From assembly GCA_025769875.1 (NCBI GenBank), contig JAGFNK010000411.1, positions 1 through 47,230 of the forward strand: 47,230 nt of DNA, in the 5' to 3' direction. The notes under the pieces are model-generated. The model was given only the letters and a program-made list of their open reading frames with translations. It had not been told where the DNA came from and searched no databases. The position numbers and the translations under genes were made by a program. Below, one piece after another: positions 1 through 9,817 of this stretch (position 1 is the stretch's first letter; every line of letters begins with the position of its first letter). The stretch is from Russula earlei. Lineage: Eukaryota > Basidiomycota > Agaricomycetes > Russulales > Russulaceae.

Positions 1-242
1 GTACAGAGCAGACTGCTCCGGGGAAGGGCGCGGTGGTAAGGACGGGGAGCAGGGGCCGGAGCGGATGGCCACTGTGGATTGTACGCCTGCTGTGCCTGGG
101 GCTGACCGGCTGCTGCTGCTGTAGCCGCCGCCCAATAGGCTGAATAGTCTGGCTGGCTGGGCTGAGGTGGTGGGCCCGGGGGAAGCGGAGGTTGCGGAGG
201 GTTGTAAGGAGGTGGTTGCGGTACAAAAGGATTTTTATGCAT
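1..242 (-). CDS. N-terminus of a Pro/Gln/Ala-rich protein (partial)
   Basis: An ATG at 242 on the minus strand opens a frame of 80 codons that reaches the window edge without a stop. The product begins MHKNPFVPQPPPYNPPQPP, then an Ala-rich stretch (DYSAYWAAATAAAAG near residues 32-46) and a Gln/Pro/Ala segment. It is a low-complexity disordered N-terminus, so no family can be named; RNA-binding or nuclear scaffold proteins often start like this, but that is only a guess. The leader upstream of the ATG (243-275 on the other strand) is strongly C/T-rich, as is usual before fungal start codons, which supports this start. The rest of the gene lies to the left of the window. Confidence 0.6.
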   Translation of the reverse strand, partial: MHKNPFVPQPPPYNPPQPPLPPGPPPQPSQPDYSAYWAAATAAAAGQPQAQQAYNPQWPSAPAPAPRPYHRALPRSSLLC

Positions 243-1029
243 GTTGGATTAGAAGAAAATAGAAAAAAATAAGGCTTTTAAGATTGAAGTGAGCAGACCG
301 TTGGTGTTTTTTTGTCGTCGACGTGGATGGGATGTCGACGAGAGGAATGGAGTGTCTGCTTACGGCATCATCACGCAAGCGTGCTTTCAAGCCAATGATT
401 GTCTCTGACAATGGTTGGAACTGACAGACCAGGGTAGGTTGATACAGCTATACTTATTTAAAACCTGTTTGTATGCTGTGTCAAGGGTAAAAAGGGTGCT
501 GGCTTATCATGCCCCACCTCAGCCCAGAAACCCTCTCGTGTGTTAAAGTAGCATAGTGGTTTGTATGGGTGACCCTTGGGTATTCTATTCTTCAAGTTGG
601 GCATGGGTACAGGTATGGGTTGTGCTGCATGATACCTGCTACCTCCCATCTTCCTGTTCTCTCAATCTATGCTTGTAATACCTCCATCCTGCAGAAACAT
701 AGCTTACAATTCTAGTTCTTACTACATGTAACTATTGTATTGCTTGTTGGACTGCTAACTTGGCAACCTGAGCAGACAAAGTTACCTCAATTAGTCAGAA
801 ATATGACCCTGTCATCTGTTTGTACACCATGGCAAAGAAAACTGACAATGCATTGACCAAAAACAAAACTAGTACCCAGAATTTCTGTCAAGTACTCACT
901 GCTGGGCCAATACTACAGCCTGCAGGGGAAGTTGGTGTAAGCAAGGTAGATGTGCTGAACATAGAGGATGATGAACCTGATAAGCAAAAGCTCAGTCCAG
1001 AGGATGAGCCAAATGGGAACAGGGACAGG
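243..1029. other. Promoter side of the left gene, then transposon debris
   Basis: Positions 243-430 still contain CpG and are probably the upstream region of the minus-strand gene. From about 430 CpG almost disappears and the sequence becomes repeat-like. A 76-codon plus-strand ORF starts at 820 and is cut by the solo LTR at 1030. Its acidic product matches no family I can name. Nothing else was recognised. Confidence 0.45.
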
Positions 1030-1279
1030 TGTTGGACGTGCAGCCGCTAAGTGCCGCGCGAACGGACAATCCGGACCGTACGTGTAAATAATTAGAATAA
1101 TTTAGTTATCACGTTCGTTTCCTCAGTCTTTTACACACAAGACTGAGGTCAGTACTACACATTCCTTTACACTCCTTTAAAGCTAATGCTGTACATAGCT
1201 ATCATCCCTATAGGTTAGATAACTAACCAATATAGTCTTTTACACACAAGACTGAGCTATCATCCCTATAGCTCCAACA
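1030..1279. mobile_element. Solo LTR with perfect 5-bp target-site duplication
   Basis: A 250-bp unit starts TGTTGGA and ends TCCAACA, a perfect 7-bp terminal inverted repeat of LTR type. It is flanked on both sides by the same pentamer, acagg (1025-1029 and 1280-1284), the expected target-site duplication. There is no internal retrotransposon sequence, so it is a solo LTR left by LTR-LTR recombination. It holds a 9-bp hairpin (CTCAGTCTT...AAGACTGAG, 1120-1145) and an internal duplication of the hairpin and of gctatcatccctatag. Its first 80 bp still carry many CpGs, unlike the flanks, so it is probably the youngest insertion here. A diverged reverse-oriented copy lies at 26,497-26,691. Confidence 0.9.
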
Positions 1280-1289
1280 ACAGGAACCT

Positions 1290-1560
1290 GGAGGAGCAAG
1301 GAAGAGGCCAGAGTTTGCTGAACTTTGCAGTCACACCAGAGTACAACAGATTGGGCAGGGGGTCTGTAATGCACAGTCAGAAAGGAGTATGCACGGAAGT
1401 GAGAGAAGTCTTTAAAGTCTGCTGTCTTAAAGGAGAATAGAGGAATGGTGGTACAGCTGCAGTTGCAATGGAGTTCAGGGGGAGAATCACAAATGGACAG
1501 TCTAAGGACTGTCATCAACAATTGGCAGGTTTATATACATGATGGGCAATGGTGCACAGA
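1290..1560 (-). repeat. Degraded LTR-like repeat, third copy of the 4925/6060 family
   Basis: The string aaatggacagtct.aggactgtc near 1492-1515, followed by a tttatata box, matches the core of the repeat at 4925-5445 (aaatggacagtctgaagactgtc, then cttatatac) in the same orientation. Matches further left are patchy, so the boundaries are approximate. Confidence 0.4.
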
Positions 1561-1984
1561 CCATCTGACTGATACTTGAGGGCAGGTCTACTGTCCTCCT
1601 ACAGGTGCATTCAGCAAATGATCTCCTACTCACATGTAGAGTGGAGTTTGAACCTAAGTCCATTTACCAGTACCAGTAAATGGACACTTCTGTTGACCCA
1701 ACATCTAAAGGAGGTGCAACACTCAAGCAGTTGAAATGCAAGGCTGCTGATCTCCCTAACCTGAAAAAGAGAGAAATGACCCAAGTGGTTGGTCACCAAC
1801 CTTGACAGTGACTTTGGTGAAACAGGCATCAAGAACCTTAAATTATGGCCCACTTCTGAAACCTCATTGAACAATGGTCCCCACAGCAATGACAGCATTG
1901 TTGAGATCCCTGATGAGGATAATTCAGAGGATGAGCTTAGTGAGTAGTAAAAGCATAACAGAAATAAGTTAACTCACAAGCTAA

Positions 1985-2515
1985 TAGAATGTTTGAGCAA
2001 AGATTAGAAGTCCTCAGTCTATGCTTTCTATCACCCAATTCTGAATGTCACATATGTCAACAGCTTTGATGCCACAAGTTCGAATGTGCAGCATGTGGGT
2101 GCAAGTACAAGGCATGTTGCTATATCAATGCCAAGGACAAAGCATCAACCACAATTTGATCAAACACACCAAGTCATGCTGGGATGAGGAAGCATGGGAT
2201 GCTGTGAACAACTACAACAATGCTAACAAGGCTCAAGAGATGGTCATCAAGCCAATGACAAAAACTGGGTCAATCATAGCAAATTTCAAAAGGCTAGGTA
2301 AAGGAAAGGTCACATACTCTCATCACATGCATACAAAGACTGAAACCAAGTATAACATATTCATCACTGGTGAATCTTGTAAAAAAGGACAGAAGGGGGA
2401 AAGCCTGAGGGCACAGCAATCAGCATGTGGGATGGCAGATTGGAAATGTCACATGGGAAGGGTTGTTCAGGGGAGCAACAAACACGAATGCACTACTGTT
2501 ATTTGGCTTGTTTGA
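1985..2515 (+). pseudogene. hAT transposase, N-terminal BED-finger fragment
   Basis: Plus-strand frames read, in order, SSVYAFYHPI, then CHKFECAACGCKYKACC in a second frame, then NLIKHTKSCWDEEAW, TGSIIANF and GKGKVTYSHHMHTKTET in a third. This is the N-terminal region of Agaricomycete hAT transposases, with a BED-type zinc finger (C-x2-C ... H-x3-C) followed by the conserved KGKVTYSH block. At least two frameshifts separate the three parts, and the catalytic RNase H-fold domain with the C-terminal dimerisation region is missing. The upstream acidic segment (IVEIPDEDNSEDELSE, about 1893-1940) is probably part of the same protein. It is a dead fragment. Confidence 0.8.
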
Positions 2516-2786
2516 GCCTGTCTAAATACATTTTTTTGGTGTAGGCTGTTTGTAAATGTGTATCATAGGTTGCTAAGATGATACCAAGACTTATGAGACA
2601 ATCTTCACCTCTATGGCCTTTGGCTGAGGCATCAAGCTTGCATCTTGCAAGCTCCACTGTGTCCTTGAGACACTCTTGCTTGCAATTAAGGATGTGAGGT
2701 GATTGGGGAGAACATTGGGTTTTTTAGCCTTTTTTACTTTGTGTGATCTGTGGTTTCCAAGCCTGCTGCATGATTGAGTTCACCTG

Positions 2787-3374
2787 TCAATTGAGTAAAG
2801 TCCCCCCACAAAGGGGGGTTTTCCAAAAATTTGTTTTCGGTCCTTTTAGATCTGAGAGGTGTAGCATGTTGCACCATGAAGGCACTTTGCACATCATGGC
2901 CTCTGGTGGAGCAAAATCCACCACTCCCCCCTCAAGCTCAACTTGGAGCAATCCTAGGGAGGATATGTGTGAGAGTGCCTTCCACTTGGGAAGGGCTTTA
3001 GTTAAGATGTCCACTGTCATGTCCTCAGTTGGACAATACACCAGTTTGATTTCTTGGTTTGCTGAAACATGTCGAATGAAATGGTATTGAATGTTGATGT
3101 GCTTTGTGTGTGCATGGTAGTTGTTGCTTGTTGCCAGCTTCAACATGGATTGGTTGTCATAATAAAGTGTGGTTGGGGTGATTGGCAAAGGGAAAAGTTC
3201 ATGCATGAGTTGTTGGAGCCATATTGCCTCCTTTGCTGTGTGCATTGTGGCAACATACTTGGCTTTGGTGGTGGACAGAGTGATAAGTTCTTGCTTCTGT
3301 GAACTCCAGGAGACAGCCCCTCCATTGATGAGGAAAGCATAACCTGAGATGGTGTGCCTGTGTTCTTGGGTCAT
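2787..3374 (-). pseudogene. Copia RNase H domain with lost acidic residues
   Basis: The frame reads QEHRHTISGYAFLINGGAVSWSS, then TLSTTKAKYVA, EAIWLQQLMHEL, YYDNQSMLKLA, HIQYHFIRH-type residues and DILTKALP, the standard copia RNase H and C-terminal block. The family normally has TAEAEYVA; here it is TTKAKYVA, with Glu to Lys twice and Ala to Thr. The codons ACC ACC AAA GCC AAG TAT fit ancestral ACC GCC GAA GCC GAG TAC, so each change sits at a C|G codon junction. The upstream Asp of the family's YTDADG reads YTNTDG. A frameshift at 3371-3374 separates this domain from the RT remnant. The last 47 codons run past the purine tract into the presumed 3' LTR. Confidence 0.85.
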
Positions 3375-4385
3375 GCCATCCCATCTGTGTTGGTGTACCC
3401 TAGCAAATCATGACATTGGCTGCCATAGGTCAGCTCAAACCCCCTGGTGCCAGCCAAGTATTGGAACACCTGTTTAACGGCTTCCCAATGGAAATCGCCC
3501 GGGTTTGTGAGAAATTGCACCTTGTATTTGTCTATCATCCTGTTGGCCTTGCATTTGATGTGGAAGACCCACTTTGAACCAATGATGTTCTTGTTTTGTG
3601 GTTGCAGAACTGTGGTCCAAGTGCCCGCTTCCTTGAGCATTGCAATTTCCTTGTCCATGGCCTCCCTCCATTTGGGCCAATTGTCATGTGCTTGTGCCTC
3701 AGGAAGTGTCCTCATATTGCTGTCTGCATCCTGCATGGTGGTGGCAAGGGTGTAATTTGCTTCCTCTTCATGTGTGAATTCTCTGGGATCAATAATCTCT
3801 AGGTTGTAGATGCCACCGCTGAAGTATGGGTGCTATCGCTTCTGCAGTTCTGACACACTTTTACTGCCAGGGCTGCTGGTCTTGGCTGGGCTGCTTACTC
3901 TGCCATCTGCAGTGCCTTCCCCAGCAGCCATGTGCTTGTAGACATCTGATGGCTTTGTTGTGTGCCCAGACCTTTGGGGTGGAAGTTGCATTGTGACCTT
4001 GTTCCTTTTGGGTGCAGGCAGTGTGGGCATGTGCATCTGCAGACATGGTGGTGGTGTCAAAGTCCTATCATGCTCCCCAGTATCTTCCTCAATTGCATCT
4101 CCTTGTTTATTTTCATCTACATCCCCTTCAGGCACAGATGGTGTGCCAATGACTGTAGTATCTGAGGAGATGGGGACAGTGGGGCTCAGCTGTGGGCTGG
4201 GCAGTAAGGTGATTGCCTCTGGTGTTGGCACTGGTGGCTGTGTGTAGGGCAGTTGGTGTGTGATGGGGGTGGCATTGCTTGTCAGGATGAAAATGATGTT
4301 CCATTCTACAGAAATCTACTTCCAGTCAGGCCAGTAGATGTGGTGGGTGCGCATGCTGTTGATGTCATACCCAACCCATCGTGTT
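3371..4385 (-). pseudogene. Copia integrase tail, linker and RT remnant with the RT core deleted
   Basis: From 4385 the minus strand reads WVGYDINSMRTHHIYWPDWK, the end of copia integrase. A Pro/Ser-rich linker follows (4231-3833), ending RSGHTTKPSDVYK. Then comes the start of RT (NWPKWREAMDKEIAML, WTTVLQP, GSKWVFHIKCKANRMIDKYK). The chain then jumps directly to VQFLTNPGDFHWEAVKQVFQ, which normally lies just before RNase H. About 250 residues, including the catalytic YxDD region, are missing without a frameshift. The deletion may be a fusion at a short repeat. The product could not act as a polymerase. Confidence 0.8.
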
Positions 4386-4779
4386 AAGATCCTGATAGAT
4401 CTTATTACCAACCCTTAGTGAAAGAGTTGCTTGATATAGTTCAAGCACTAGACTTTGAATCCTTTGATGTTATCTCAGGAAGAGTAGATGTAAGAGATGA
4501 GAAGGGCCTCTTTCACTTAGAGTGATGACTTGATTTTTAGAAAGTTTTTACAAGATAGTTATTTCTTGTAAAAGAGTAAGTCAAGCATAAGGCTCAACTG
4601 TTGGTACATCAGAGTATTTATATGATATCTTAATAATGGCTGATCCAATTCATACGGAACTTGGGGAGCACATAGCTGAGAACTAGTAGTATTTAAAACT
4701 GTAAAATGCAATTCGAGAGTGTCAGAAATGACTCACACATGAGTCATTCTTTCCTAGTATCTGTCATCAAACAGTAAGC

Positions 4780-4880
4780 AATGAGTAATCAGACAGTCAG
4801 CGAGCCAGTAAGCAATCAGTAAGCAAATCACTAAGCAACCATAAGCAGAGATGAGTAACCAAAGCATAGGTAAGCAAGCA
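4780..4880. repeat. Cluster of short agtaagcaa repeats
   Basis: The motif (c)agtaagcaa(t) and close variants recur at least five times across about 100 bp, mixed with gagtaa variants. It is imperfect tandem-like sequence next to the minus-oriented LTR-like repeat. Confidence 0.5.
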
Positions 4881-4924
4881 GACAAGAATGCAAATTGAGT
4901 CCTAACACATTGTGCTTCATTAGC

Positions 4925-5445
4925 GCATGCATGTCAAGACTCACTGTTGAACTATCCAGTTCAAGAGCAAGGAGTAAGCTCGAAGATGAGTTGATAGATG
5001 TCCAAGATGGTGTGGGCAAGGAGTAGAGTCCAAAGCAGTAGCAAATACCAAAGAGGTATAGTTACTGGTAGAGTTGAGCAGGTGCACAGGGAAGAAGCCA
5101 GAATGGTCACAAGGGGACAGTCCTTAAAGGAGTATCCCAGGGGCAGAGAGTGCTATAAACAAATGGACAGTCTGAAGACTGTCTGCTACTTTATTGAGCG
5201 CTTATATACTACAAGAGAATTGCTAAATAGGGAACAAGTCATAACCTTGTTATCAAGCACAATAGATGGATGAGTAAGAATTCGGAGTGTGCTTACTGAG
5301 CATGCTCAGTCATGCTCAGTAAGCTGCTGAGTAAGAAGGCTTCTACTGATGAGTAAGAGCCTTTACTGTCCACGTGTTCACTGCTTTAGTATACGTGTAA
5401 AGCACCTGATTCATTTGCTGTAATTAGTTTAGGGCTGGTCATATG
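4925..5445 (-). repeat. LTR-like repeat, minus-oriented copy
   Basis: Its reverse complement aligns over about 500 bp with 6060-6590. Shared landmarks are taacaaggttatgacttgtt, a TATA box in gtagtatataagc.ctcaataaagta and cagtcttcagactgtccattt. It also holds a perfect 16-bp palindrome (actgagcatgctcagt, 5295-5310) with half of it repeated in tandem. The TATA box followed by an AATAAA-like signal is LTR architecture. TSDs could not be fixed. Confidence 0.7.
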
Positions 5446-5653
5446 AGGACTTGTAGTTTGGTTCAGGGAATAGAGTTGTCCATAAGGCCCTTATATAGTT
5501 CTATTAGGGTCCTTAGAGTTGACCCTAATACTTCTATTAGGGTCCTTAGTATTGCTTTATAGTTCGTTCTATGGTTATTAGAGTTAGTCTAATAACATGT
5601 TGTAGGGTCTTTAGTATTGTGTTAGTGCCTATTATAGAGCACTTAGAGTCGTC
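5446..5653. other. Short-repeat spacer inside the copia wreck
   Basis: The string ctattagggtccttag occurs twice (near 5502 and 5532), with shorter variants (gggtctttagtattg, gggtccttaggg) further on. There is no coding frame. It may be the outer part of an LTR. Confidence 0.4.
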
Positions 5654-6060
5654 CTAAAGGGTCCTTAGGGAGGCTATAATATTGTCCTTTATTGCTAAAA
5701 GGGTTGCCATTAGGTGGGGCTTGCTGTATGTCAATTGTGCCAAGAATCGCTCATGCAACAATGCATGCATGATATTGTGGACACCTCTACTCACCCCTTT
5801 TGTCCATGTGAACAGGGTGACACCATAGAGGCTGGGTTTCCTCTCATAAGGAAGGGTCCTTAAAGGGCCCTCTCCAGGAAATAGTTGATGACAACACCCC
5901 TGACAAGGGGAGTGATTGCAATCCTTGGAGTTAAGCAAGATTCCATTAATGGAGTCACCATGCTTAACACATGGCAGGACATATGTTCCATGCACTGATG
6001 CCAGATGTGGAGTGGTAAGACACCTGTTTGCATGTGGAGAGCTGGAGATGAGAAATGAAA
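5654..6060 (-). pseudogene. Copia GAG-pre-integrase fused to the integrase C-terminal part
   Basis: The minus strand reads LHMQTGVLPLHIWHQCMEHMS and INGILLNSKDCNHSPCQGC in two frames. This is the His/Cys GAG-pre-integrase region. It then passes to TKGVSRGVHNIMHALLHERF, which resembles the NG.SER.N.....ARA.LH block at the end of the integrase core. The catalytic core between them is absent. At least one frameshift is present and the chain stops at 5654. Confidence 0.6.
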
Positions 6061-6590
6061 GACTGGCCCTAAACTAATTGACAGCAAATGAATCCAATGC
6101 TTTGCACATGTACTTGACAGTGAACATGTGGACACTAGAGGCCCTTACTCATTGTCTAGGGCCTCCTTCCTCAGCAGCTTACTCAGCATGACTGAGCATG
6201 CTCACTAAGCATTTCCCAATGCCTTACTTATCTCCCATTGTGCTTAATAACAAGGTTATGACTTGTTCTCTATTTAGCAGTTCCCTTGTAGTATATAAGC
6301 ACTCAATAAAGTAATGGATAGTCTTCAGACTGTCCATTTGATTTGTGGCACTCTACTACTGAGGGTACTCCTTTGTGACCACCCTATCTAGCACATCCTG
6401 GCCCTCTCCTTCCATGATCATCTCTTACAACCAGTACCAGTACCTCTTTGGTACTTGGTACTTGTTTGGACCATGCTCTTTGCCAACTTTGCTCTTGAAC
6501 TCAGTCAACTTGTCTCCAAGCTCCTCTCTCACTCTTGAACTGGATTGTTCAACAGTGAGTTCTGACAGTGCCTGTGCTAGTCTCCAACTC
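6060..6590 (+). repeat. LTR-like repeat, plus-oriented copy
   Basis: This is an inverted partner of 4925-5445. The alignment starts near ctggccctaaactaatt (about 6064) and ends near ttcaacagtgagt (about 6560). It has a TATA box at gtatataagc (about 6292-6301) and ctcaataaagta just after it. It separates copia Gag from GAG-pre-integrase and so was probably inserted after the copia element. Confidence 0.7.
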
Positions 6591-7311
6591 TTTCTTTGTG
6601 TTCTCCTCATCCCTTTTCTTCTTTCTGCACTCTGGAGACTTGTGTCCAGGTTTCTGACAATAATAGCATTTAATCTTGGACTTGTCTTTGTCCTTCTTGA
6701 CTGGAGCAACTTTGTTAAGGGATGCAGAGGAGCTGGTCCAGCAACTTTCCTCATTGAGGATCCAATCTTGGATCATCTGGGGACTAAAATCTGTGGGATC
6801 ACCAGCCACTAGAATAGTCTGTGCAAGACCCAAGTAAGCATTGGGTAAGGCTCAGAGAATGATAAGGCTGTAAAGGCCATCAGGAGTGATGTATTTATTG
6901 TTTTGGAGATTGATTCATGCATTGTTTAATTTCTGTAGCTGTGGGACCATTGGACTTGTGTTATTCAAGGATGTGGCAGAGAGGGCTGTCCATGTGTTGA
7001 ATGCAGACATAGCTCCAACACCACTGATGATGTGTTTGAGTTTGTCCTACTTGAGTTTGCAAGTATTGAATTTGGCATCACTTATCTGGTGATATGTCCA
7101 GCTGAATGTAAAGATCAAAAACACCATCTAGTGCCAATTCTTCAGCATCCCAGGTGGCATCACCAGAAGGTTTGGTATCAGTTAAGTGACAATTAAAGCC
7201 TTCCATTTTCATAATAGCTTCTAAGTGCTTCAACCAAAGGGGCCAATTAGCTGCACCCAAGATCTCCATTGAGATCCTGGCAGGCTGCATAAAGATAAGG
7301 GGAGGTGTCAT
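6549..7311 (-). pseudogene. Copia Gag with CCHC zinc knuckle
   Basis: From 7311 the minus strand reads MEILGAANWPLWLKHLEAIM, the usual N-terminal block of copia Gag. After several stops and frameshifts it gives ALPNAYLGLAQTILV and FSPQMIQDWILNEE, the C-terminal half of Gag. Last comes the knuckle CYYCQKPGHKSPEC (C-x2-C-x4-H-x4-C) followed by a Lys/Arg-rich tail. The C-terminus is cut by the plus-oriented LTR-like repeat near 6590. It would have packaged the element's RNA. Confidence 0.8.
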
Positions 7312-8449
7312 GCAAAAATGTTAGGTAATAGGGTGAATTGCCAATCTGGACCAGTGGAGCAATTATTGCCAGATAAACAAAGGAGATCAAATCAGTACCC
7401 TGAAGCATAATAGGGTATGTGCTGCACATCAATCCTTCAGCTCCAGCAACCAAGGGAGTAGGGTTTTGTCTGATTAACAGAGGCTCATGAAGGGGAGGTG
7501 ATTATTGAGGGATGGTTATCAATGAGGAAATAATGAGCTTGTGTGGTGATCTGACTTTTGATGATTAGATTTGGGCAGGGCCCATAACCTGATGTAAAGT
7601 GGTGCAGTTATGTGTTAGATTAGATATGAGCAACAGATAAAATTGCTATGATCTATCAAACAGTTGTTCAGTTATGTGTAAGACAAACTGTATAACTAAT
7701 GTACCTATCAAACAGTTGCTACAATGCATGATTAGCTACAACAGATTAGATCAGATAAGGTAAGTACTCAATTCAGTTATGTGTAAGACAAACTGAAGTG
7801 ATCTACTCAAACTATGACACTCTTAAGTACCTGAGAGCATCTCTGAGTAAAGTAAGGGTAACTGCCATCATGTGTCATACAGGATCAAAGAGGATCAGTC
7901 ACTAGTAGCAACCAATTGTTCTAAATCAAGCTATCATTGTAACTAACATGTACTGCAGTGTATGAGCTGAGCTGGTGATACTCAGGCTGGGTGATCCAAC
8001 ATGTCAATGCACCTGAGCTGTGACTATATCACATCACACCTGGGCAGCACCTGGGCATGTGCATGCCTCAACAGATACATAGTGCAATAGAAAAAACCAT
8101 TATCCCCATAGGGCAATGTGGTGAACCAATTGTCTCCATACAGCAATGTAATAAACCAATCAACTCCATAGTCAACCATGATTTCAGTCATTTTTACATA
8201 GTACAATGCAGATTTGGTGTTATCTACTGGAGCTACATTGTGCAATATAGAACTAGTATGAAGCTATATAGCACTACATACTATGTTGTTGTGCTATGGT
8301 GTCTATGTGTTACACCATTTTCCTTTTACGTTTACTTCTTACCTTTTGCTATGGACTGCTTGCTTTCGTACATCCCTTTACTTACTGGTCTTGTGATCTC
8401 TTATGTCTTGTGATCCCTTCTGTATTATCATGTGATCCATACACGTCCA
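7312..8449. other. Non-coding repeat debris
   Basis: There is no believable reading frame. The string cagttatgtgtaagacaaactg occurs at 7669-7690 and 7774-7795, with a partial third copy near 7606, and tatcaaacagttg occurs at 7656 and near 7706. These are probably decayed LTR or 5' UTR sequences of the copia element or a neighbour. CpG is nearly absent. Confidence 0.45.
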
Positions 8450-8960
8450 GGTAACACTGGATTGCTGTTACTTTCCCTTTGTTTGGTTCTCTTTCCATTT
8501 ATATTCACTTCTTAGTTTTGACTGTGCAATGCTGCGCACCTACTGTGCAGCACAGTTACTTGGTTCTGACTCATTCATGGCCTCATTCCTATGACTCCTA
8601 CTTATTATGACTCCTACTATACTAGTAGCACAGTCAAAGCGCAGCTATTGCTGCGCTTCTCCTGTATATATAAGCTCAGTACTTTGTGACCAAAGCCCTA
8701 AGCTTGGTCTCTTGTAGAATCCAACTTACTCTTGTCCAAACATATTCTCCTGCAACCCACTTCGCTCCTAATCCTCAAACCACATCCACCTCTCCATTTC
8801 ATCAACTCTCAACACACCATCCACCATCCACCCTTTGCCTTTCCCTTCCTTTCCTAAGAGTCTCTCTTCACTCCCCTGAGAAGAGCTCTCCTCCTTTAAG
8901 ACCTACCTTCCTCTACTCTCTCTGTGTTGTTCAAGGTCCCTGATGGACTTGAACACATAT
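8450..8960 (+). repeat. LTR-like promoter segment of a second Tf1-like family
   Basis: A perfect 9-bp hairpin (AAGCGCAGC-tatt-GCTGCGCTT, 8637-8658) lies just before TATATATAA (8665-8673). The string aagcttggtct starts 35 bp after the TATA box (8700-8710). In the complete gypsy LTR the TATA box is followed 34 bp later by aagcttgttct. The layout and the 11-mer are therefore nearly the same, which suggests an LTR of a related element. Downstream sequence is C/T-rich (8750-8930), like an LTR leader. Ends and TSD were not found. Confidence 0.5.
8665..8710 (+). promoter_or_regulatory. TATA box and predicted RNA start of the 8.5-kb LTR
   Basis: TATATATAA at 8665-8673, with the predicted transcript start at aagcttggtct (8700), by analogy with the gypsy LTR at 10,002-10,046. 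Confidence 0.45.
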
Positions 8961-9665
8961 AGCTAGTGGAACCAGCCCTAGTCTATCCCATTACAAACTT
9001 ACCCTAGCTTCTCAATGGACCGAGTCATACTAGGAAGGGTCTATTGGCCATAACCTGTTTTAGCATAAAACACTTCGACCGCTGCAGGGATCCTTACTCT
9101 TTATACATGGGAACCAGCCTGTTTCTTGAACACATCTCTATCACCAACTTGTCATTATGCTTGCAAACTGACACGGCTAGTTACCGTGACACTATGCCAT
9201 CTACAGATCTTAGGTGGTGTCTACAGACTGGTCATGTTTTTCCTGATGTAGGTGATACATTGTCACCATGCTCTAGCACATGCACACTAGATTAGGATCA
9301 ATTCTAATCCATTTGACTACCCTTAACTTAGCTGAATAGGTCCCTTATCAAACATTGCATCATCAGATCCATGGGTGGTGTAGCTGGGAAGACATGCACA
9401 AATCTCTACAGCTTCTCAGTGGCCCACAAGAGCAAGCCCTTGTCCATTGGTAGGTGATATAGCACAGGTAGTCCCACAGGTACAGTACCAACCTGTTAAC
9501 CCATGGGTAGATTTTGGAGTGGGTACAGGCAGGTAGTGATAGGTTAGGGTTCCTGCCCAGGTATTCACAGTAGACAAAAAAAACACATAGTGAATTTCAG
9601 CTCAAATCCTTAACAGTTCCCCCACCTTCTCTAGTTCAATTTGCCCCTGGATTTTATCCAGTGAA
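8961..9665. other. Unassigned island sequence
   Basis: A plus-strand ORF of 83 codons (9044-9295) has no recognisable domain. The rest is C/A- and T/G-rich with scarce CpG. No gene is supported. Confidence 0.4.
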
Positions 9666-9817
9666 GTGATGGCCCTGACATTGTTATCCCTCACTAATCC
9701 CATCAAACTCCATGAACTAAGACATAAAAATACTCATGTTGATAAAATGGAAAGTTGGCCACACATGTGCAAAAGCACCAGACACCCCCAACTAAAGAAT
9801 CACTCAACATCAATTGA
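9666..9817 (+). pseudogene. Older ORF split by the gypsy insertion (left part)
   Basis: An ATG at 9666 opens a frame that reaches the insertion point after 50 codons plus two bases. If the element and one TSD copy are removed, the frame continues without a break into 17,101-17,221 and ends at a TAA (17,219-17,221), about 90 codons in all. The product is of unknown family. It could be part of an older transposon or a chance frame. Confidence 0.35.

Larger units (their letters stand above)
2560..7311 (-). mobile_element. Ty1/copia retrotransposon, internally deleted and interrupted
   Basis: Reading leftwards on the minus strand, the domains occur in copia order: Gag (7311-6549), GAG-pre-integrase fused to the end of integrase (about 6060-5654), the post-integrase linker, a remnant of reverse transcriptase (4385-3371) and RNase H (3374-2787). 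The integrase core and the RT core are missing. Between integrase and linker, and between Gag and pre-integrase, lie two inverted LTR-like repeats, so the element was hit by later insertions. A purine tract (CTTGAGGGGGGAGTGG on the minus strand, near 2925-2945) followed by TGGTGGATTTTG near 2926 could be the 3' PPT and 3' LTR start. No matching 5' LTR was found. Confidence 0.8.

Noticed and set aside
9520..9560. Telomere-like gttagggtt
   Set aside because: A single occurrence without tandem repeats.
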